Assembly: GCA_009779895.1 (NCBI GenBank)
Contig: WRBB01000012.1
Coordinates: forward strand, 1 to 64,000
DNA length: 64,000 nt
DNA from: Lachnospiraceae bacterium
GTDB taxonomy: Bacteria; Bacillota; Clostridia; Lachnospirales; Lachnospiraceae
Direction of reading: 5' to 3'
The translations under genes were made by a program, and so were the position numbers. Positions 8,078 to 16,486 of this stretch are shown one piece after another (position 1 is the first letter of the stretch; every line of letters begins with the position of its first letter). The notes beneath the pieces were generated by a model. That model was not told the origin of the DNA, ran no database searches, and was given only the letters and a program-made list of their open reading frames with translations.

Positions 8078-9271
8078 ATGGTTTTGCGTTTTGACTATAT
8101 TAATTTTTTAAAGCGTACAAAAGATAAACAAATAATTAAGGTGATTACAGGTATTCGGCGCTGCGGAAAATCTACCCTGTTGGAGATGTTTCAGGCGTAT
8201 TTATTGGAAGAAGGCGTGGAGCAAAAGCAGATTCAGTGGCTTAATTTTGAGGATTTGGCACAGGAAGAATTAAATAATTATAGAAAGCTGTATGATTATT
8301 TAAATGCAAACTTAGTACCAAATAAGAAAAATTATATTTTTTTGGATGAAATACAAAGAGTAGATGGTTTTGAAAAAACGCTGGATAGTTTATTTATTAA
8401 GGACAATGTAGATTTATATGTAACGGGTTCAAATGCTTATATGCTTTCGGGGGAATTGGCAACTTTTTTGTCCGGACGGTATATAGAGGTGCATATGTTG
8501 CCACTATCCTTTTGGGAGTATTATTCTTATGTAGGTGGTGATAAGGTTGTAGCTTTTGGGCATTACTTAGAGAGGGGCGGTTTTCCTTTTGCGATTCAAC
8601 TTAGTGATGAAACAACGTATCGAGGATATATCGAGGGTATTATTCATTCTGTTTTAATTAAGGATGTGTTGAGCCGGAAGCAAAGAAGTGATGCGGTTCT
8701 TGTTGAGCAGCTGGCAAAATTTTTAACAGATACAGCAGGTAATCAGATTAGTGTAAAGAAAATTGCAGATACTTTGACATCTATGGGTCAAAAAACAACA
8801 AGTGAGACCGTAGCCGGTTATTTGATGGCTTTTCAAGAGGCATTTTTGTTTTACCGTTGCGATCGTTATGATATCGTAGGTAAGAGGTATTTATCCATCC
8901 ATTCAAAATATTATCCGGCAGATCAGTCTTTGCGTAGGGGATTGCTTGGAACAAAACGGCCGAATTTTGGAAACCGTTTGGAAAGTATTGTTTTTTTGGA
9001 ATTAATTCGCAGAGGTTATGAGGTATATATTGGAACGATTGGTGATTTGGAAATAGATTTTGTTGCAATTCAGGGTGGTATTACAGAATATTATCAAGTA
9101 TCTTTGACTGTCCAAGAAGAGAAAACCTTTGAGCGGGAAGTGGCAGGATTGAAAAAAATCAAAGATAATTATAGAAAAATCTTATTGACACAAGATATGG
9201 GAAGTTATAATGAAGATGGAATTGAACAGATGAATGTGATAGATTGGCTGTTGCGGGTTAAAGGGTTTTAA
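8078..9271 (+). CDS. AAA ATPase with DUF4143 C-terminal domain
   Basis: A 397-residue protein of the widespread AAA_14/DUF4143 group. Walker A is GIRRCGKST near residue 22, Walker B IFLDEIQR near 90, followed by the sensor-like TGSNAYMLSGE and the SFWEYY segment. The C-terminal half (about 200-397) is the DUF4143 region, with a restriction-endonuclease-like core (EIDFVA...YYQVSLT) as in PD-(D/E)XK folds. ATG at 8078 is preceded by GAAGGTG; an in-frame TTG at 8060 lies in a palindrome and is not preferred. These proteins are common in accessory DNA and their cellular role is unsettled. A second, divergent member of the family occurs at 49977-51233. Confidence 0.85.
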   Translation: MVLRFDYINFLKRTKDKQIIKVITGIRRCGKSTLLEMFQAYLLEEGVEQKQIQWLNFEDLAQEELNNYRKLYDYLNANLVPNKKNYIFLDEIQRVDGFEKTLDSLFIKDNVDLYVTGSNAYMLSGELATFLSGRYIEVHMLPLSFWEYYSYVGGDKVVAFGHYLERGGFPFAIQLSDETTYRGYIEGIIHSVLIKDVLSRKQRSDAVLVEQLAKFLTDTAGNQISVKKIADTLTSMGQKTTSETVAGYLMAFQEAFLFYRCDRYDIVGKRYLSIHSKYYPADQSLRRGLLGTKRPNFGNRLESIVFLELIRRGYEVYIGTIGDLEIDFVAIQGGITEYYQVSLTVQEEKTFEREVAGLKKIKDNYRKILLTQDMGSYNEDGIEQMNVIDWLLRVKGF

Positions 9272-9300
9272 TGGGAAAGCAGATGGGATATTGTGGCGGC

Positions 9301-9918
9301 TTAAATAGAGCCATCTTCATAAAACCCCTTGGAAAACATGGCAATACTCAGCGTTTCAGACCATTGGAAACAATGCACCAGCATAGAGAAAATAGGTTTT
9401 AAAGAGAAAAAATGAATGCGTTCGCCACGAACCAAAAAGGCTAGGCGTGCGTGTTGATATTCTTGTTTCATATAGGGGAGTAAATTGACTGCACAGAGCA
9501 TGCCATAAGCAAACTTCCGTGGCAATTTTGCTTCTTTTTGCATACTTTTAATCAGGGCATGGGAGTCGGTTGTTAAGGCAAAAAGCAAACCGAGGCTTGC
9601 AAAAGCAAAGACCCGGGTAGACATATTTAAACCGTTTTGTGTGGATTCAAAAGAAACACTTCCCAATTCGCTGCTTGCATCCACACCAAAATGTATGCCT
9701 GACATAAATAAACTAAAAGCGAGAATGCTCACAGGGATTAAAAATTTTAGGGCTTTTAAAAACTGCTTTGAGGGCGCACCTAAAAAAAGCAAAAGTAAGC
9801 AGATGCCAAAAACGGCAACGTTTAACCAAAGAAAGTGAAGAAAGGTCAAAATGGTTGAAGATACAATAATAAAAACAAATTTATAAAAGGGATTTATTTT
9901 GGATAAAAAATTAAACAA
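9301..9918 (-). CDS. ykoC: ECF transporter transmembrane component YkoC (EcfT type)
   Basis: A 205-residue membrane protein of the CbiQ/EcfT family and last gene of the ykoFEDC operon. It has hydrophobic helices at the N-terminus (NPFYKFVFIIVSSTILTFLHF), a KFLIPVSILAF segment, and near the C-terminus the two cytoplasmic coupling-helix motifs, here AF/LVRGERI and the ARLAF context, that contact the ATPase. EcfT joins the substrate-binding S component to the ATPase pair. The start is TTG (9918-9916) with AAAGGAG upstream at good spacing. It lies 12 bases after ykoD. Its role in thiamine precursor uptake is inferred from operon order and the riboswitch. Confidence 0.85.
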   Translation of the reverse strand: MFNFLSKINPFYKFVFIIVSSTILTFLHFLWLNVAVFGICLLLLFLGAPSKQFLKALKFLIPVSILAFSLFMSGIHFGVDASSELGSVSFESTQNGLNMSTRVFAFASLGLLFALTTDSHALIKSMQKEAKLPRKFAYGMLCAVNLLPYMKQEYQHARLAFLVRGERIHFFSLKPIFSMLVHCFQWSETLSIAMFSKGFYEDGSI

Positions 9919-9930
9919 TGGGAGACTCCT

Positions 9931-11241
9931 TTACAATCGAATAATTTGATGGGCAAATGCTTGGGCGACATGTTCATTGTGGGTGGTGAAAATAATGGTT
10001 AAGCCATGTTGGGCTTTTTCTACCAGAAGTTTCATCATATTGGAAATATTTTCAAAATCTTGTCCATAGGTAGGTTCATCCAATAAAAGTATCTCCTGTT
10101 CGCCGGCAATCATGGATAATACGGCGAGACGGCGTTGCTGTCCTTGGCTTAATAAATACGGAGAATAATGGAGATATTTTTTTAATTGGAATAAATCTAA
10201 TAAGGCCAAGGTTTTTTCTTTTTGCCAGTCTTCATCTTTTTCTTTGTGCCAGCGTTTTACACTAACTAAAATCTCATCAAAAACGTTAAGAGCCAAAAAC
10301 TGATTGGCAGGATTCTGAAAGACAATGCCACATTGAGAAAACAATGTTTTTTTCCGTAGCCCTTTCATGGTTTGCCCTTTTAATGTGAGCTTGCCTTTGT
10401 ATTTGTTTTGTCCGATGAGGGTATGAAAAAAGGTGGTTTTTCCGCAGCCGCTTTTTCCTAAAATCGCCGAGATGCTACCCTTTTGAAAACTCATTTTGGG
10501 ATAATGAATATCTCTGACACTTAAGTGCTCAGCGGTTAAGATATCTTCTCCCGCAGGGTGCAAATGAGCGGAAAACGCATTTTTGTTTGCATCGCTTCCA
10601 TCCATGGAAATGATGTTGTCATAAGCACCATCCCAAAGGGAAATATTGTGGTCAATGGCCAAAACCGTAACATTCATTTTTTGAAGCATGGCAATGATAT
10701 CCCGGGCAGATTCTCCGTCAATGTTGGCAAAGGCTTCATCTAAAATGATACATTGGGATCTTAAAACAAAAATACAACATAAGGCACATTTTTGCTTTTC
10801 GCCGCCTGACATGGTGTAAAAACTTCTGCCCAAAAGGTGCTCAATGTCCAAGCACCTAACAGCATTTTGAATCAAAGCGGGCATTTTTGCTTCGGGAACA
10901 CCGATGTTTTCCAAGCAAAACGCCAACTCATGATTTAGGTTGGTCATACAAAATTGTAGGTCCGGATTTTGAAACATCATCGTCACATATGGGACACGCT
11001 CATTTGGCGTTAAAGCATGTATATTTTGTCCCTCAAAAAGCACCTCGCCGGATTCTAAAAAGCCTGTATTTTCCGGATAGAGACCGGCAAGGATATAGGC
11101 AAGCGTTGACTTGCCGCATCCGCTTTTGCCGGTGAGTAGGGTGATTTTACCCTTTTCCAAGGAGAGATTAAAATGCTGGATGATATTTGTGTTTGTATCT
11201 TTAAAATATTTAAAACTAATGTTAGTCGCTGATAGGCTCAT
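9931..11241 (-). CDS. ykoD: ECF transporter double ATPase YkoD
   Basis: Two ABC ATPase domains are fused in one chain of about 436 residues. Domain 1 has Walker A GKSGCGKST and signature MSGGEKQK with IILDEAFANID. Domain 2 has Walker A GKSGCGKTT, signature LSQGQQRR and LLLDEPTYGQD. The double ATPase energises the thiamine-precursor ECF transporter with YkoE and YkoC. ATG at 11241 is chosen because AAGGAG stands five bases upstream; the in-frame GTG at 11247 overlaps that site. The gene overlaps the end of ykoE by 20 bases, so translational coupling is likely. Signature 2 (LSQGQ) departs slightly from LSGGQ, as is common in ECF ATPases. Confidence 0.9.
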   Translation of the reverse strand: MSLSATNISFKYFKDTNTNIIQHFNLSLEKGKITLLTGKSGCGKSTLAYILAGLYPENTGFLESGEVLFEGQNIHALTPNERVPYVTMMFQNPDLQFCMTNLNHELAFCLENIGVPEAKMPALIQNAVRCLDIEHLLGRSFYTMSGGEKQKCALCCIFVLRSQCIILDEAFANIDGESARDIIAMLQKMNVTVLAIDHNISLWDGAYDNIISMDGSDANKNAFSAHLHPAGEDILTAEHLSVRDIHYPKMSFQKGSISAILGKSGCGKTTFFHTLIGQNKYKGKLTLKGQTMKGLRKKTLFSQCGIVFQNPANQFLALNVFDEILVSVKRWHKEKDEDWQKEKTLALLDLFQLKKYLHYSPYLLSQGQQRRLAVLSMIAGEQEILLLDEPTYGQDFENISNMMKLLVEKAQHGLTIIFTTHNEHVAQAFAHQIIRL

Positions 11242-11848
11242 TGCCACTCCTTATTTGTCCAATGGGATAAGATTTTAAAACGCCGGCTTTTGCTAAGCGG
11301 TCAGCCAATAGCTTGGAAATAATTCCACTGAATAGGCAAGCACTTAGGGCTCGAATTACAAAACGCAAAATTACAATGGTTGGTATTACTTCGCTCCAAG
11401 AACCCCGATACCAAGCTAAGATAAAGCTGGTGATGGTTGCACCAAGGCTTGCTAATATCACGGTTAGGATGTTGAATTTTTTGTAACGAAATACGGCAAA
11501 AGCAGCTTCGCTTCCAAGGCCTTGTACAAAAGCAGATATTAATAGTGTAGCAGCAAAAGCACTTCCCATCAAGATTTGTACAACACCTGTCATGGTACCG
11601 ACGATGGTTGCCACACCGGGTTTGCGGATAATATATGGCGCAAAAACGGCAGACATAAAGAAAATACCAAAGACAAATTCCATTGCTAAGTCACCAAAAC
11701 CAACGGGTGCCAGTAGTGGTGTTAAAGTAAATGCAACAAAATGTACCACGGCAAAGCAAATAAAAGCAAAGAGTACGGCAATCAGACTTGCCAAAATAAC
11801 GTCTTTTAATTTCCAAGCGGATAATTTCCAGAAAGAATTTGATTTCAT
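11222..11848 (-). CDS. ykoE: ECF transporter substrate-binding component YkoE (thiamine/HMP)
   Basis: A 208-residue integral membrane protein with about six helices, beginning WKLKDVILASLIAVLFAF, as in the YkoE family of S components. In Bacillus the ykoFEDC system is under thiamine control and imports the thiamine precursor hydroxymethylpyrimidine or thiamine itself. The ATG at 11848 is preceded by AAGGAGG, which lies within the end of ykoF; the intergenic gap is only four bases. Conserved small-residue helices (GTMTGVVQILMGSA) form the S-component core. The identification rests on sequence pattern, operon order F-E-D-C and the upstream TPP riboswitch, all consistent. Confidence 0.9.
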   Translation of the reverse strand: MKSNSFWKLSAWKLKDVILASLIAVLFAFICFAVVHFVAFTLTPLLAPVGFGDLAMEFVFGIFFMSAVFAPYIIRKPGVATIVGTMTGVVQILMGSAFAATLLISAFVQGLGSEAAFAVFRYKKFNILTVILASLGATITSFILAWYRGSWSEVIPTIVILRFVIRALSACLFSGIISKLLADRLAKAGVLKSYPIGQIRSGNEPISD

Positions 11849-11852
11849 AAGT

Positions 11853-12458
11853 TTAGTTGTCCTCCTTTGTTGGGCTGTTGATGGATAAAGTTACTTGCAA
11901 TACATAGTGGTTGATATTTTTTTCGGCATAAGCAAGAACGTCGTTGAAATAATCAAAGAGTGCATTGACATCACCCTGTAGTTCACTGGCATAATGAGAA
12001 ACATTTTTGTATAGTCCTTTTTCCATTGCCAAACGTACGATATACGCAATGTGGTCCATGTAATCTTCGACGCCCAGTGGATAAAAGGCGATTTTACAAA
12101 GAACCGGAAAATGCCGGATACGATTGTTTACGGTGTTATCGTCCCTGGCTAAAACATGGTCTTCATCTAAATCACCGGGGCAGCCTTTGGAAAAGCAAGC
12201 TTCCAAAGTAATGTGGGTGCTTTCGTCATTCATCTCTACAAAACAGGCTTTGACGGCATCTACAACATGAATGCGTTTTCCCCGGTAAATTGTCGAGAGT
12301 GCGTCGGTATGATGCCAGACCTTAGAAAGATTGACTTGTTGCAGACCGTTTAAAATCTGTTCCACATAATGGTCACTCATCACCGATAGTGAAAAGCGAC
12401 ATCCGGTAATGTCTTTGTCTGTGCCGCAGCCTTTCCATGGATAATGATTTGTTTGCAT
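11853..12458 (-). CDS. ykoF: thiamine/HMP-binding protein YkoF
   Basis: A soluble protein of about 201 residues matching YkoF (200 residues in Bacillus subtilis), which has two ferredoxin-like repeats, each binding a thiamine-like ligand. Both repeats are visible: TGCRFSLSVMSDHYVEQIL near the start and CKIAFYPLGVEDYMDHI in the second half. YkoF probably supplies or senses hydroxymethylpyrimidine for the ECF transporter. The ATG at 12458 is preferred over the in-frame ATG at 12509. It follows AAAGGGAAAGG, gives the family length, and lies just after the terminator-like hairpin of the riboswitch, whereas 12509 would be upstream of that hairpin. Confidence 0.88.
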   Translation of the reverse strand: MQTNHYPWKGCGTDKDITGCRFSLSVMSDHYVEQILNGLQQVNLSKVWHHTDALSTIYRGKRIHVVDAVKACFVEMNDESTHITLEACFSKGCPGDLDEDHVLARDDNTVNNRIRHFPVLCKIAFYPLGVEDYMDHIAYIVRLAMEKGLYKNVSHYASELQGDVNALFDYFNDVLAYAEKNINHYVLQVTLSINSPTKEDN

Positions 12459-12497
12459 AAAAAATACCTTTCCCTTTAGAATTTCCCGGAAAAGGCA
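12459..12497 (-). terminator. riboswitch expression platform: terminator hairpin containing the ykoF RBS
   Basis: On the minus strand TGCCTTTTCC (12497-12488) pairs with GGGAAAGGTA (12474-12465) to give a 10-bp stem with two wobble pairs, followed immediately by six U residues (12464-12459) and then the ykoF ATG. The ykoF Shine-Dalgarno lies in the 3' arm. One hairpin could therefore stop both transcription and translation when TPP is bound. Confidence 0.65.
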
Positions 12498-12518
12498 TAT
12501 ATGTTTCATCCACCAATC

Positions 12519-12612
12519 ATCACTCCCTAAACGCCAGTATTATCTGGATCAGGTTCGTGGGTTAAGGTAAAAAAGCCTCTCTCAGCCGCTAAAAGCAGCA
12601 CCCCAGGATTGC
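12519..12612 (-). ncRNA. TPP riboswitch (THI element)
   Basis: On the minus strand, the conserved THI-box elements appear in order: GGGGTGC, then CTGAGAG, ACC, GAACCTGATC, TGG and TAATAC, CAGCG-like (GGCGTTTAGGGA). They form the pyrimidine- and pyrophosphate-sensor helices of the TPP aptamer. It directly precedes ykoF and is followed by a terminator-like hairpin. The element begins at about the predicted transcription start. Confidence 0.95.
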
Positions 12613-12616
12613 ATTA

Positions 12617-12644
12617 AGCATATCATATATTTTTAGAATGTCAA
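12617..12644 (-). promoter_or_regulatory. sigma-A promoter of the ykoFEDC operon
   Basis: Minus strand TTGACA (12644-12639), 16-bp spacer, TATGCT (12622-12617). The start point would fall about 12610, at the first bases of the TPP riboswitch. Its -35 box overlaps the -35 of the divergent Nudix promoter. Confidence 0.65.
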
Positions 12645-12666
12645 GAAAGAATTTTTGGTGTATACT
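12638..12666 (+). promoter_or_regulatory. probable promoter of the Nudix gene
   Basis: ATGTCA (12638-12643), 17-bp spacer, TATACT (12661-12666), 31 bases before the Nudix start. The -35 is shared back-to-back with the divergent thiamine operon promoter, so the two cannot easily be occupied together. Confidence 0.45.
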
Positions 12667-12697
12667 ATTTATAACGTGTTAAAGAAAGGGGAGAAAG

Positions 12698-13159
12698 ATG
12701 ATTTTATCAACCACCTGTTATATACAAAAAGATGGAAAAACATTGATGCTTTATCGAAATAAAAAGAAAAATGATATAAATAAAAACAAATGGATTGGCT
12801 TGGGTGGTAAGTTTGAAACGGGAGAATCACCGGAGCAGTGTCTGGTGCGTGAAATAAAAGAAGAAGTGGGTGTTACGTTGACGGAATTTAAACTTCGGGG
12901 CGTGCTGACTTTTTTAACGACAGAAATTCTAGACAATCCTTATTATGTGTTTGTATATACTGCCACGGAATTTATTGGGGAAATTGGTGTTTGTGATGAG
13001 GGAACCTTGGAATGGGTTGACACAGATAAAATAGTTGATTTAGAATTATGGGAGGGAGACCGTCTTTTTTGGAAATGGGTAAAAGAAGAGCAATTTTTTT
13101 CGGCATATTTTAAATATGAGGCGGATGTATTGGTGGAGCAAGCTGTAACATTTTACTAA
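12698..13159 (+). CDS. Nudix hydrolase, MutT/8-oxo-dGTP diphosphatase-like
   Basis: A 153-residue Nudix hydrolase. The Nudix box starts GGKFETGESPEQ and ends REIKEEVGV (about residues 35-58), with the metal-binding REXXEE glutamates all present. The N-terminal TTCYIQKDGKTLML and the WIGLGGK approach match the MutT-like 8-oxo-dGTP diphosphatases of Firmicutes (YtkD/MutX group), which clean the nucleotide pool by hydrolysing oxidised dNTPs to monophosphates. ATG at 12698 follows AAAGGGGAG. It is divergent from the thiamine operon and 32 bases from yjbQ, possibly co-transcribed with it. Substrate choice within Nudix proteins cannot be fixed from sequence alone. Confidence 0.85.
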   Translation: MILSTTCYIQKDGKTLMLYRNKKKNDINKNKWIGLGGKFETGESPEQCLVREIKEEVGVTLTEFKLRGVLTFLTTEILDNPYYVFVYTATEFIGEIGVCDEGTLEWVDTDKIVDLELWEGDRLFWKWVKEEQFFSAYFKYEADVLVEQAVTFY

Positions 13160-13191
13160 GAAATAAATAAGATAAAAATAGGAGGTAGCAG

Positions 13192-13608
13192 ATGAAGTCA
13201 TATCGTAAGGAATTAGCGTTTCACACCAAAACCCGTCGTGCTTTTATAAACATTACCCCCCAGGTGGAGGTGGCATTGGCGGAAAGTGAAATCCGGGAGG
13301 GGCTGTGTTTGGTCAATGCGATGAACATTACCGCCAGTGTGTTTATCAATGATGATGAAGCGGGTTTACATTGGGATATGGAACATTGGTTGGAAACATT
13401 GGCTCCGGAAAAGCCATATGAGCAGTACAATCACAATGGTTATGAAGACAATGCAGATGCTCATTTAAAGCGTAGTGTGATGGGGCGGGAAGTGGTGGTT
13501 GCCATTACAAACGGTGCTTTGGACTTTGGCACCTGGGAGCAGATTTTTTATGCAGAATTTGACGGAATGCGTAATAAAAGAGCATTAATTAAAATAATTG
13601 GAGAATAA
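13192..13608 (+). CDS. yjbQ: YjbQ/UPF0047 family protein (secondary thiamine-phosphate synthase activity)
   Basis: A 138-residue protein of the YjbQ (UPF0047) family, covering the full domain. Typical features are the start [13 protein letters not shown], the [15 protein letters not shown] segment, the conserved Asn/His cluster around [18 protein letters not shown] and the closing FYAEFDG. The E. coli homologue has weak thiamine phosphate synthase activity; the physiological role is unknown. Location 0.6 kb from the riboswitch-controlled thiamine transporter makes a link to thiamine plausible, but it is on the other strand and lacks a riboswitch. Start ATG 13192 follows AGGAGG with good spacing. 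Confidence 0.9.
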   Translation: MKSYRKELAFHTKTRRAFINITPQVEVALAESEIREGLCLVNAMNITASVFINDDEAGLHWDMEHWLETLAPEKPYEQYNHNGYEDNADAHLKRSVMGREVVVAITNGALDFGTWEQIFYAEFDGMRNKRALIKIIGE

Positions 13609-13693
13609 TACTCAAAATATTTGCATTTTCTATTGACTTCTTCTTATATTAATTGGTAAGGTATATGTAAATGTAATTAAGAGGGGTACGAGC

Positions 13694-14458
13694 ATGAGCA
13701 AAAAAAAGGTTTTACTTATATTTAAAAGGCAGCGGATGATTATCCTCGCTCTTTCTGCCGCTTTTATTATACTGATTATTATTTTTGCGGCTACAAATTC
13801 TTGGCGTTCATCTCAAAGGCAAACAGCGTTGGAAGAGATTGAAGCCTTAGAGGGTCAAATTGAAGAATTGGAGTTGGCAGCGGAATTGGCAGCACGAGAG
13901 CGGCCTTGGTATTTGACTTTGATTAATCAAGCAAATCCGCTTCCCGATGAGTTTGAGCCGAGCTTAGTAGAGGTGGCACCGGAACGGGGGGTAGATGCCC
14001 GTATCGGTGATGCGGTGACGGGTATGATAAATGCGGCTGCTGCGGAGGGTGTGCACTTGGAGATTGTGGTAGCGCATCGTAGTTTTCAACGACAAAGTGA
14101 GATTTTTTTAAGTCGTATGGTAGAGATAAACGCACAGGGCATCAATATGTTTGAAGCTTATCGGGAAGCGGCACGTGCCATAGAAGTGCCGGGAACCAGC
14201 GAGTATCAGGCAGGGCTTGCGGTTGCTTTTGGTCCGACATATGAAGTTAGCGCGGAGACTTTCGTTGCATCTCAGGAAATGCAATGGCTTATGGCAAATG
14301 CCAGAACCTTTGGTTTTATACTGCGTTATCCGGAAAATAGAAGTGATATTACGGGCGCAGAGTTTAACCCCTTTCATTGGCGTTATGTAGGGGTTGAGGC
14401 AGCGACCATCATTGCAGAGCAAAATATTACATTAGAAGAATATTTATTACAACATTAA
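13694..14458 (+). CDS. membrane-anchored VanY-like D,D-carboxypeptidase homologue lacking catalytic residues
   Basis: A 254-residue protein: a single N-terminal membrane helix (about residues 15-33), a short coiled coil (EEIEALEGQIEELELAAEL), then a VanY/peptidase M15 domain. The zinc motif, normally SxHxxGxAxD, reads SEYQAGLAVA (170-179), with Tyr171 for His and Ala178 for Asp. The second motif, normally ExWH, reads NPFH, with Asn225 for the catalytic Glu; only His228 remains. The fold (RSFQRQ, WLMANARTFGFILRYP, HWRYVG) is intact, so this is probably a cell-wall-binding or regulatory pseudoenzyme. The start follows GAGGGGTACGAGC. A bidirectional terminator follows. The residue losses are visible directly; inactivity is inference. 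Confidence 0.8.
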   Translation: MSKKKVLLIFKRQRMIILALSAAFIILIIIFAATNSWRSSQRQTALEEIEALEGQIEELELAAELAARERPWYLTLINQANPLPDEFEPSLVEVAPERGVDARIGDAVTGMINAAAAEGVHLEIVVAHRSFQRQSEIFLSRMVEINAQGINMFEAYREAARAIEVPGTSEYQAGLAVAFGPTYEVSAETFVASQEMQWLMANARTFGFILRYPENRSDITGAEFNPFHWRYVGVEAATIIAEQNITLEEYLLQH

Positions 14459-14510
14459 AAAATAGAGTGATTGCAAGATATATACTTTGCAATTACTCTA
14501 TTTTTCTTTT
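14457..14510. terminator. bidirectional intrinsic terminator
   Basis: A 16-bp stem (14461-14476 with 14487-14502, one G-T pair) has a T-run on the right and an A-run on the left, so it can stop transcription from both the VanY-like gene and the facing P-type ATPase gene. Confidence 0.85.
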
Positions 14511-14519
14511 TGTGGTTTG

Positions 14520-16448
14520 TTAGGAATTTAAAACACGCATACTGTTTAATACTGCAATCAAAGCAACCCCAACATCTGCAAAAACCGCTTCCCAAAGGGA
14601 GGAGACACCTAAGGTTGCCAAAAACAAAAAGAGTAGTTTTACCCCCAAGGAAAGAATAATATTTTGCCATACAATACGTTTGGTAAAGCGGGCAACCTGG
14701 ATGCCCTCTATCAATTTTGAGGGTTCATCTGTCATCAATACCACATCAGCGGCCTCAATGGCAGCGTCTGAGCCTAAGCCACCCATGGCAATGCCAATGT
14801 CTGCTAAGGCGAGTACAGGTGCATCATTGATACCGTCTCCGACAAATGCCAATGTTTTTTTAGGCAAACGCGTTGTGTTTAAGGTTTCCACCTGCTCTAC
14901 TTTTTGTTGGGGCAGCAACTCTGCGTAAATGTCATCAAATTCCAATGCATTGCCAACCAATGCGCCGATTTCTTTATTGTCACCGGTAAGCATGGTTGTT
15001 TTTCGAACACCTAGTTTTTTTAAACGTCTTACCAAGTTGTAACTATCTGCTTTTATTTCATCTGTAATAAACAAGCAGCCCACATAGGTATGGTTCAAGG
15101 CAACGTAGACCTTAGTTTCAATTCCTGTAAAAGAATCTATGGGGATATTCATTTCTGCCATCCATTTTTCATTGCCTACGTAGATTTTTTGGTCGTCTAA
15201 ATGGGCTTTAATGCCAAGGCCGGTAAGTTCTTCGTAGTGTTTGAGTCTGTTTTTATCAATGTTTTTCCCATATTCCTTTAAAATAGATTGAGCGATAGGG
15301 TGATTAGAAAAACACTCGGCATAAGCTGCGATTTGTAACAGCTCTTCTTGTGTGTAGCCATTTGTAGGATGTAGTTCGGTGACCTGAAAAGTTCCCTTTG
15401 TTAAGGTGCCTGTTTTATCAAAGACTACAATATCCAGATTGGCCAAAGCTTCTAAATAATTGCCACCTTTTACCAAAATACCTTTTTTGGAGGCATTGCC
15501 GATTCCACCAAAAAAACCTAAGGGAATGGAAACCACCAAAGCGCAAGGGCAAGAGATGACCAGAAAAATAAGTGCTCTATTCATCCAGTCAGACCAGAGT
15601 CCACCAAAAAATAAGGGTGGAATAATGGCAAGTAATACAGCAGAAATCACGACAGCCGGTGTATAATAGCGTGCAAATTTAGTGATAAAAGTTTCGGTGG
15701 GTGCTTTTTTATCGGCAGCATGTTCTACCAATTTCAGTATTTTTGATACGGTGGATTCACCAAAGGTATGAGTGGCTTGGATTGTGAGCACACCATTTTG
15801 ATTGATGCAGCCGGATAGAACCGTATCTTTTGTGCGAACCCTTTTTGGGATAGACTCTCCTGTTAAAGCACTGTTGTCAATCATAGATTCACCGGAAACA
15901 ATAAGACCGTCTAAGGGAATTTTTTCTCCTGGTTTTACCTCAAATAAATCACCGATTTGAACATCCTTTGGGGAAACGATAGTGATTTCCCCATCTATAA
16001 GAAGATTGGCATAATCAGGGCGAATATCCATAAGTGCGCCAATTTGCTTGCGGGACTGATTTACAGCCACTTCTTGAAAAAACTCACCGATTTGATAAAA
16101 AAGCATAACGGTAACGGCTTCGGGAATTTTTTCAATAACAATTGCGCCAATGGTGGCAATCCCGATGAGAAAGTTTTCGTCAAAAATTTGTCCTTTTTTT
16201 ATATTTTTTAGCATCTTGAAAAGAACGTTGCCGCCCAAAAGCAAGTAGCTGAAACCAAAAAGAATCAATGCAATGGGGCGATTGAAAGGTATATGGATGA
16301 TGTATTCAAATAGCATAGCAAGGCCAAAGACAGCGGCACCGGTAAGCAACCAAAGAATCGTTTTTGTGTCAATGGTATGTTGAATGGGTTTGCTTTTGAT
16401 ATTAGAGCAGGTACAGCTCTCTTTATGTATTAAGGTTTTTGTGGCCAT
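14520..16448 (-). CDS. P1B-2 type heavy-metal ATPase (Zn/Cd/Pb exporter, CadA/ZntA-like)
   Basis: A 642-residue metal-exporting P-type ATPase. It has the translocation motif SCPCALV, phosphorylation site DKTGTLTKG, actuator LTGES, nucleotide-domain SNHPIAQS and hinge GDGINDAPVLA. The C-terminal helices contain LGVKLLFLFLA and ADVGVALIAVLNSMR; the Lys and the ADVG Asp mark the P1B-2 (Zn/Cd/Pb) class. The N-terminus lacks a full HMA domain and has only a short SCTCSN cysteine motif (residues 11-16), so the protein is shorter than Gram-positive CadA (about 710). The start ATG follows AGGAGGTG. A strong promoter with an overlapping palindrome is upstream. No ArsR/CadC gene is adjacent. Confidence 0.9.
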   Translation of the reverse strand: MATKTLIHKESCTCSNIKSKPIQHTIDTKTILWLLTGAAVFGLAMLFEYIIHIPFNRPIALILFGFSYLLLGGNVLFKMLKNIKKGQIFDENFLIGIATIGAIVIEKIPEAVTVMLFYQIGEFFQEVAVNQSRKQIGALMDIRPDYANLLIDGEITIVSPKDVQIGDLFEVKPGEKIPLDGLIVSGESMIDNSALTGESIPKRVRTKDTVLSGCINQNGVLTIQATHTFGESTVSKILKLVEHAADKKAPTETFITKFARYYTPAVVISAVLLAIIPPLFFGGLWSDWMNRALIFLVISCPCALVVSIPLGFFGGIGNASKKGILVKGGNYLEALANLDIVVFDKTGTLTKGTFQVTELHPTNGYTQEELLQIAAYAECFSNHPIAQSILKEYGKNIDKNRLKHYEELTGLGIKAHLDDQKIYVGNEKWMAEMNIPIDSFTGIETKVYVALNHTYVGCLFITDEIKADSYNLVRRLKKLGVRKTTMLTGDNKEIGALVGNALEFDDIYAELLPQQKVEQVETLNTTRLPKKTLAFVGDGINDAPVLALADIGIAMGGLGSDAAIEAADVVLMTDEPSKLIEGIQVARFTKRIVWQNIILSLGVKLLFLFLATLGVSSLWEAVFADVGVALIAVLNSMRVLNS

Positions 16449-16486
16449 AATGAAGCACCTCCTAAGCTTTCATTAAATAACTACAA

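Noticed and set aside
12459..12509. ATG at 12509 as the start of ykoF
   Set aside because: It would precede the terminator hairpin, has no spaced ribosome binding site, and makes the protein longer than its family.
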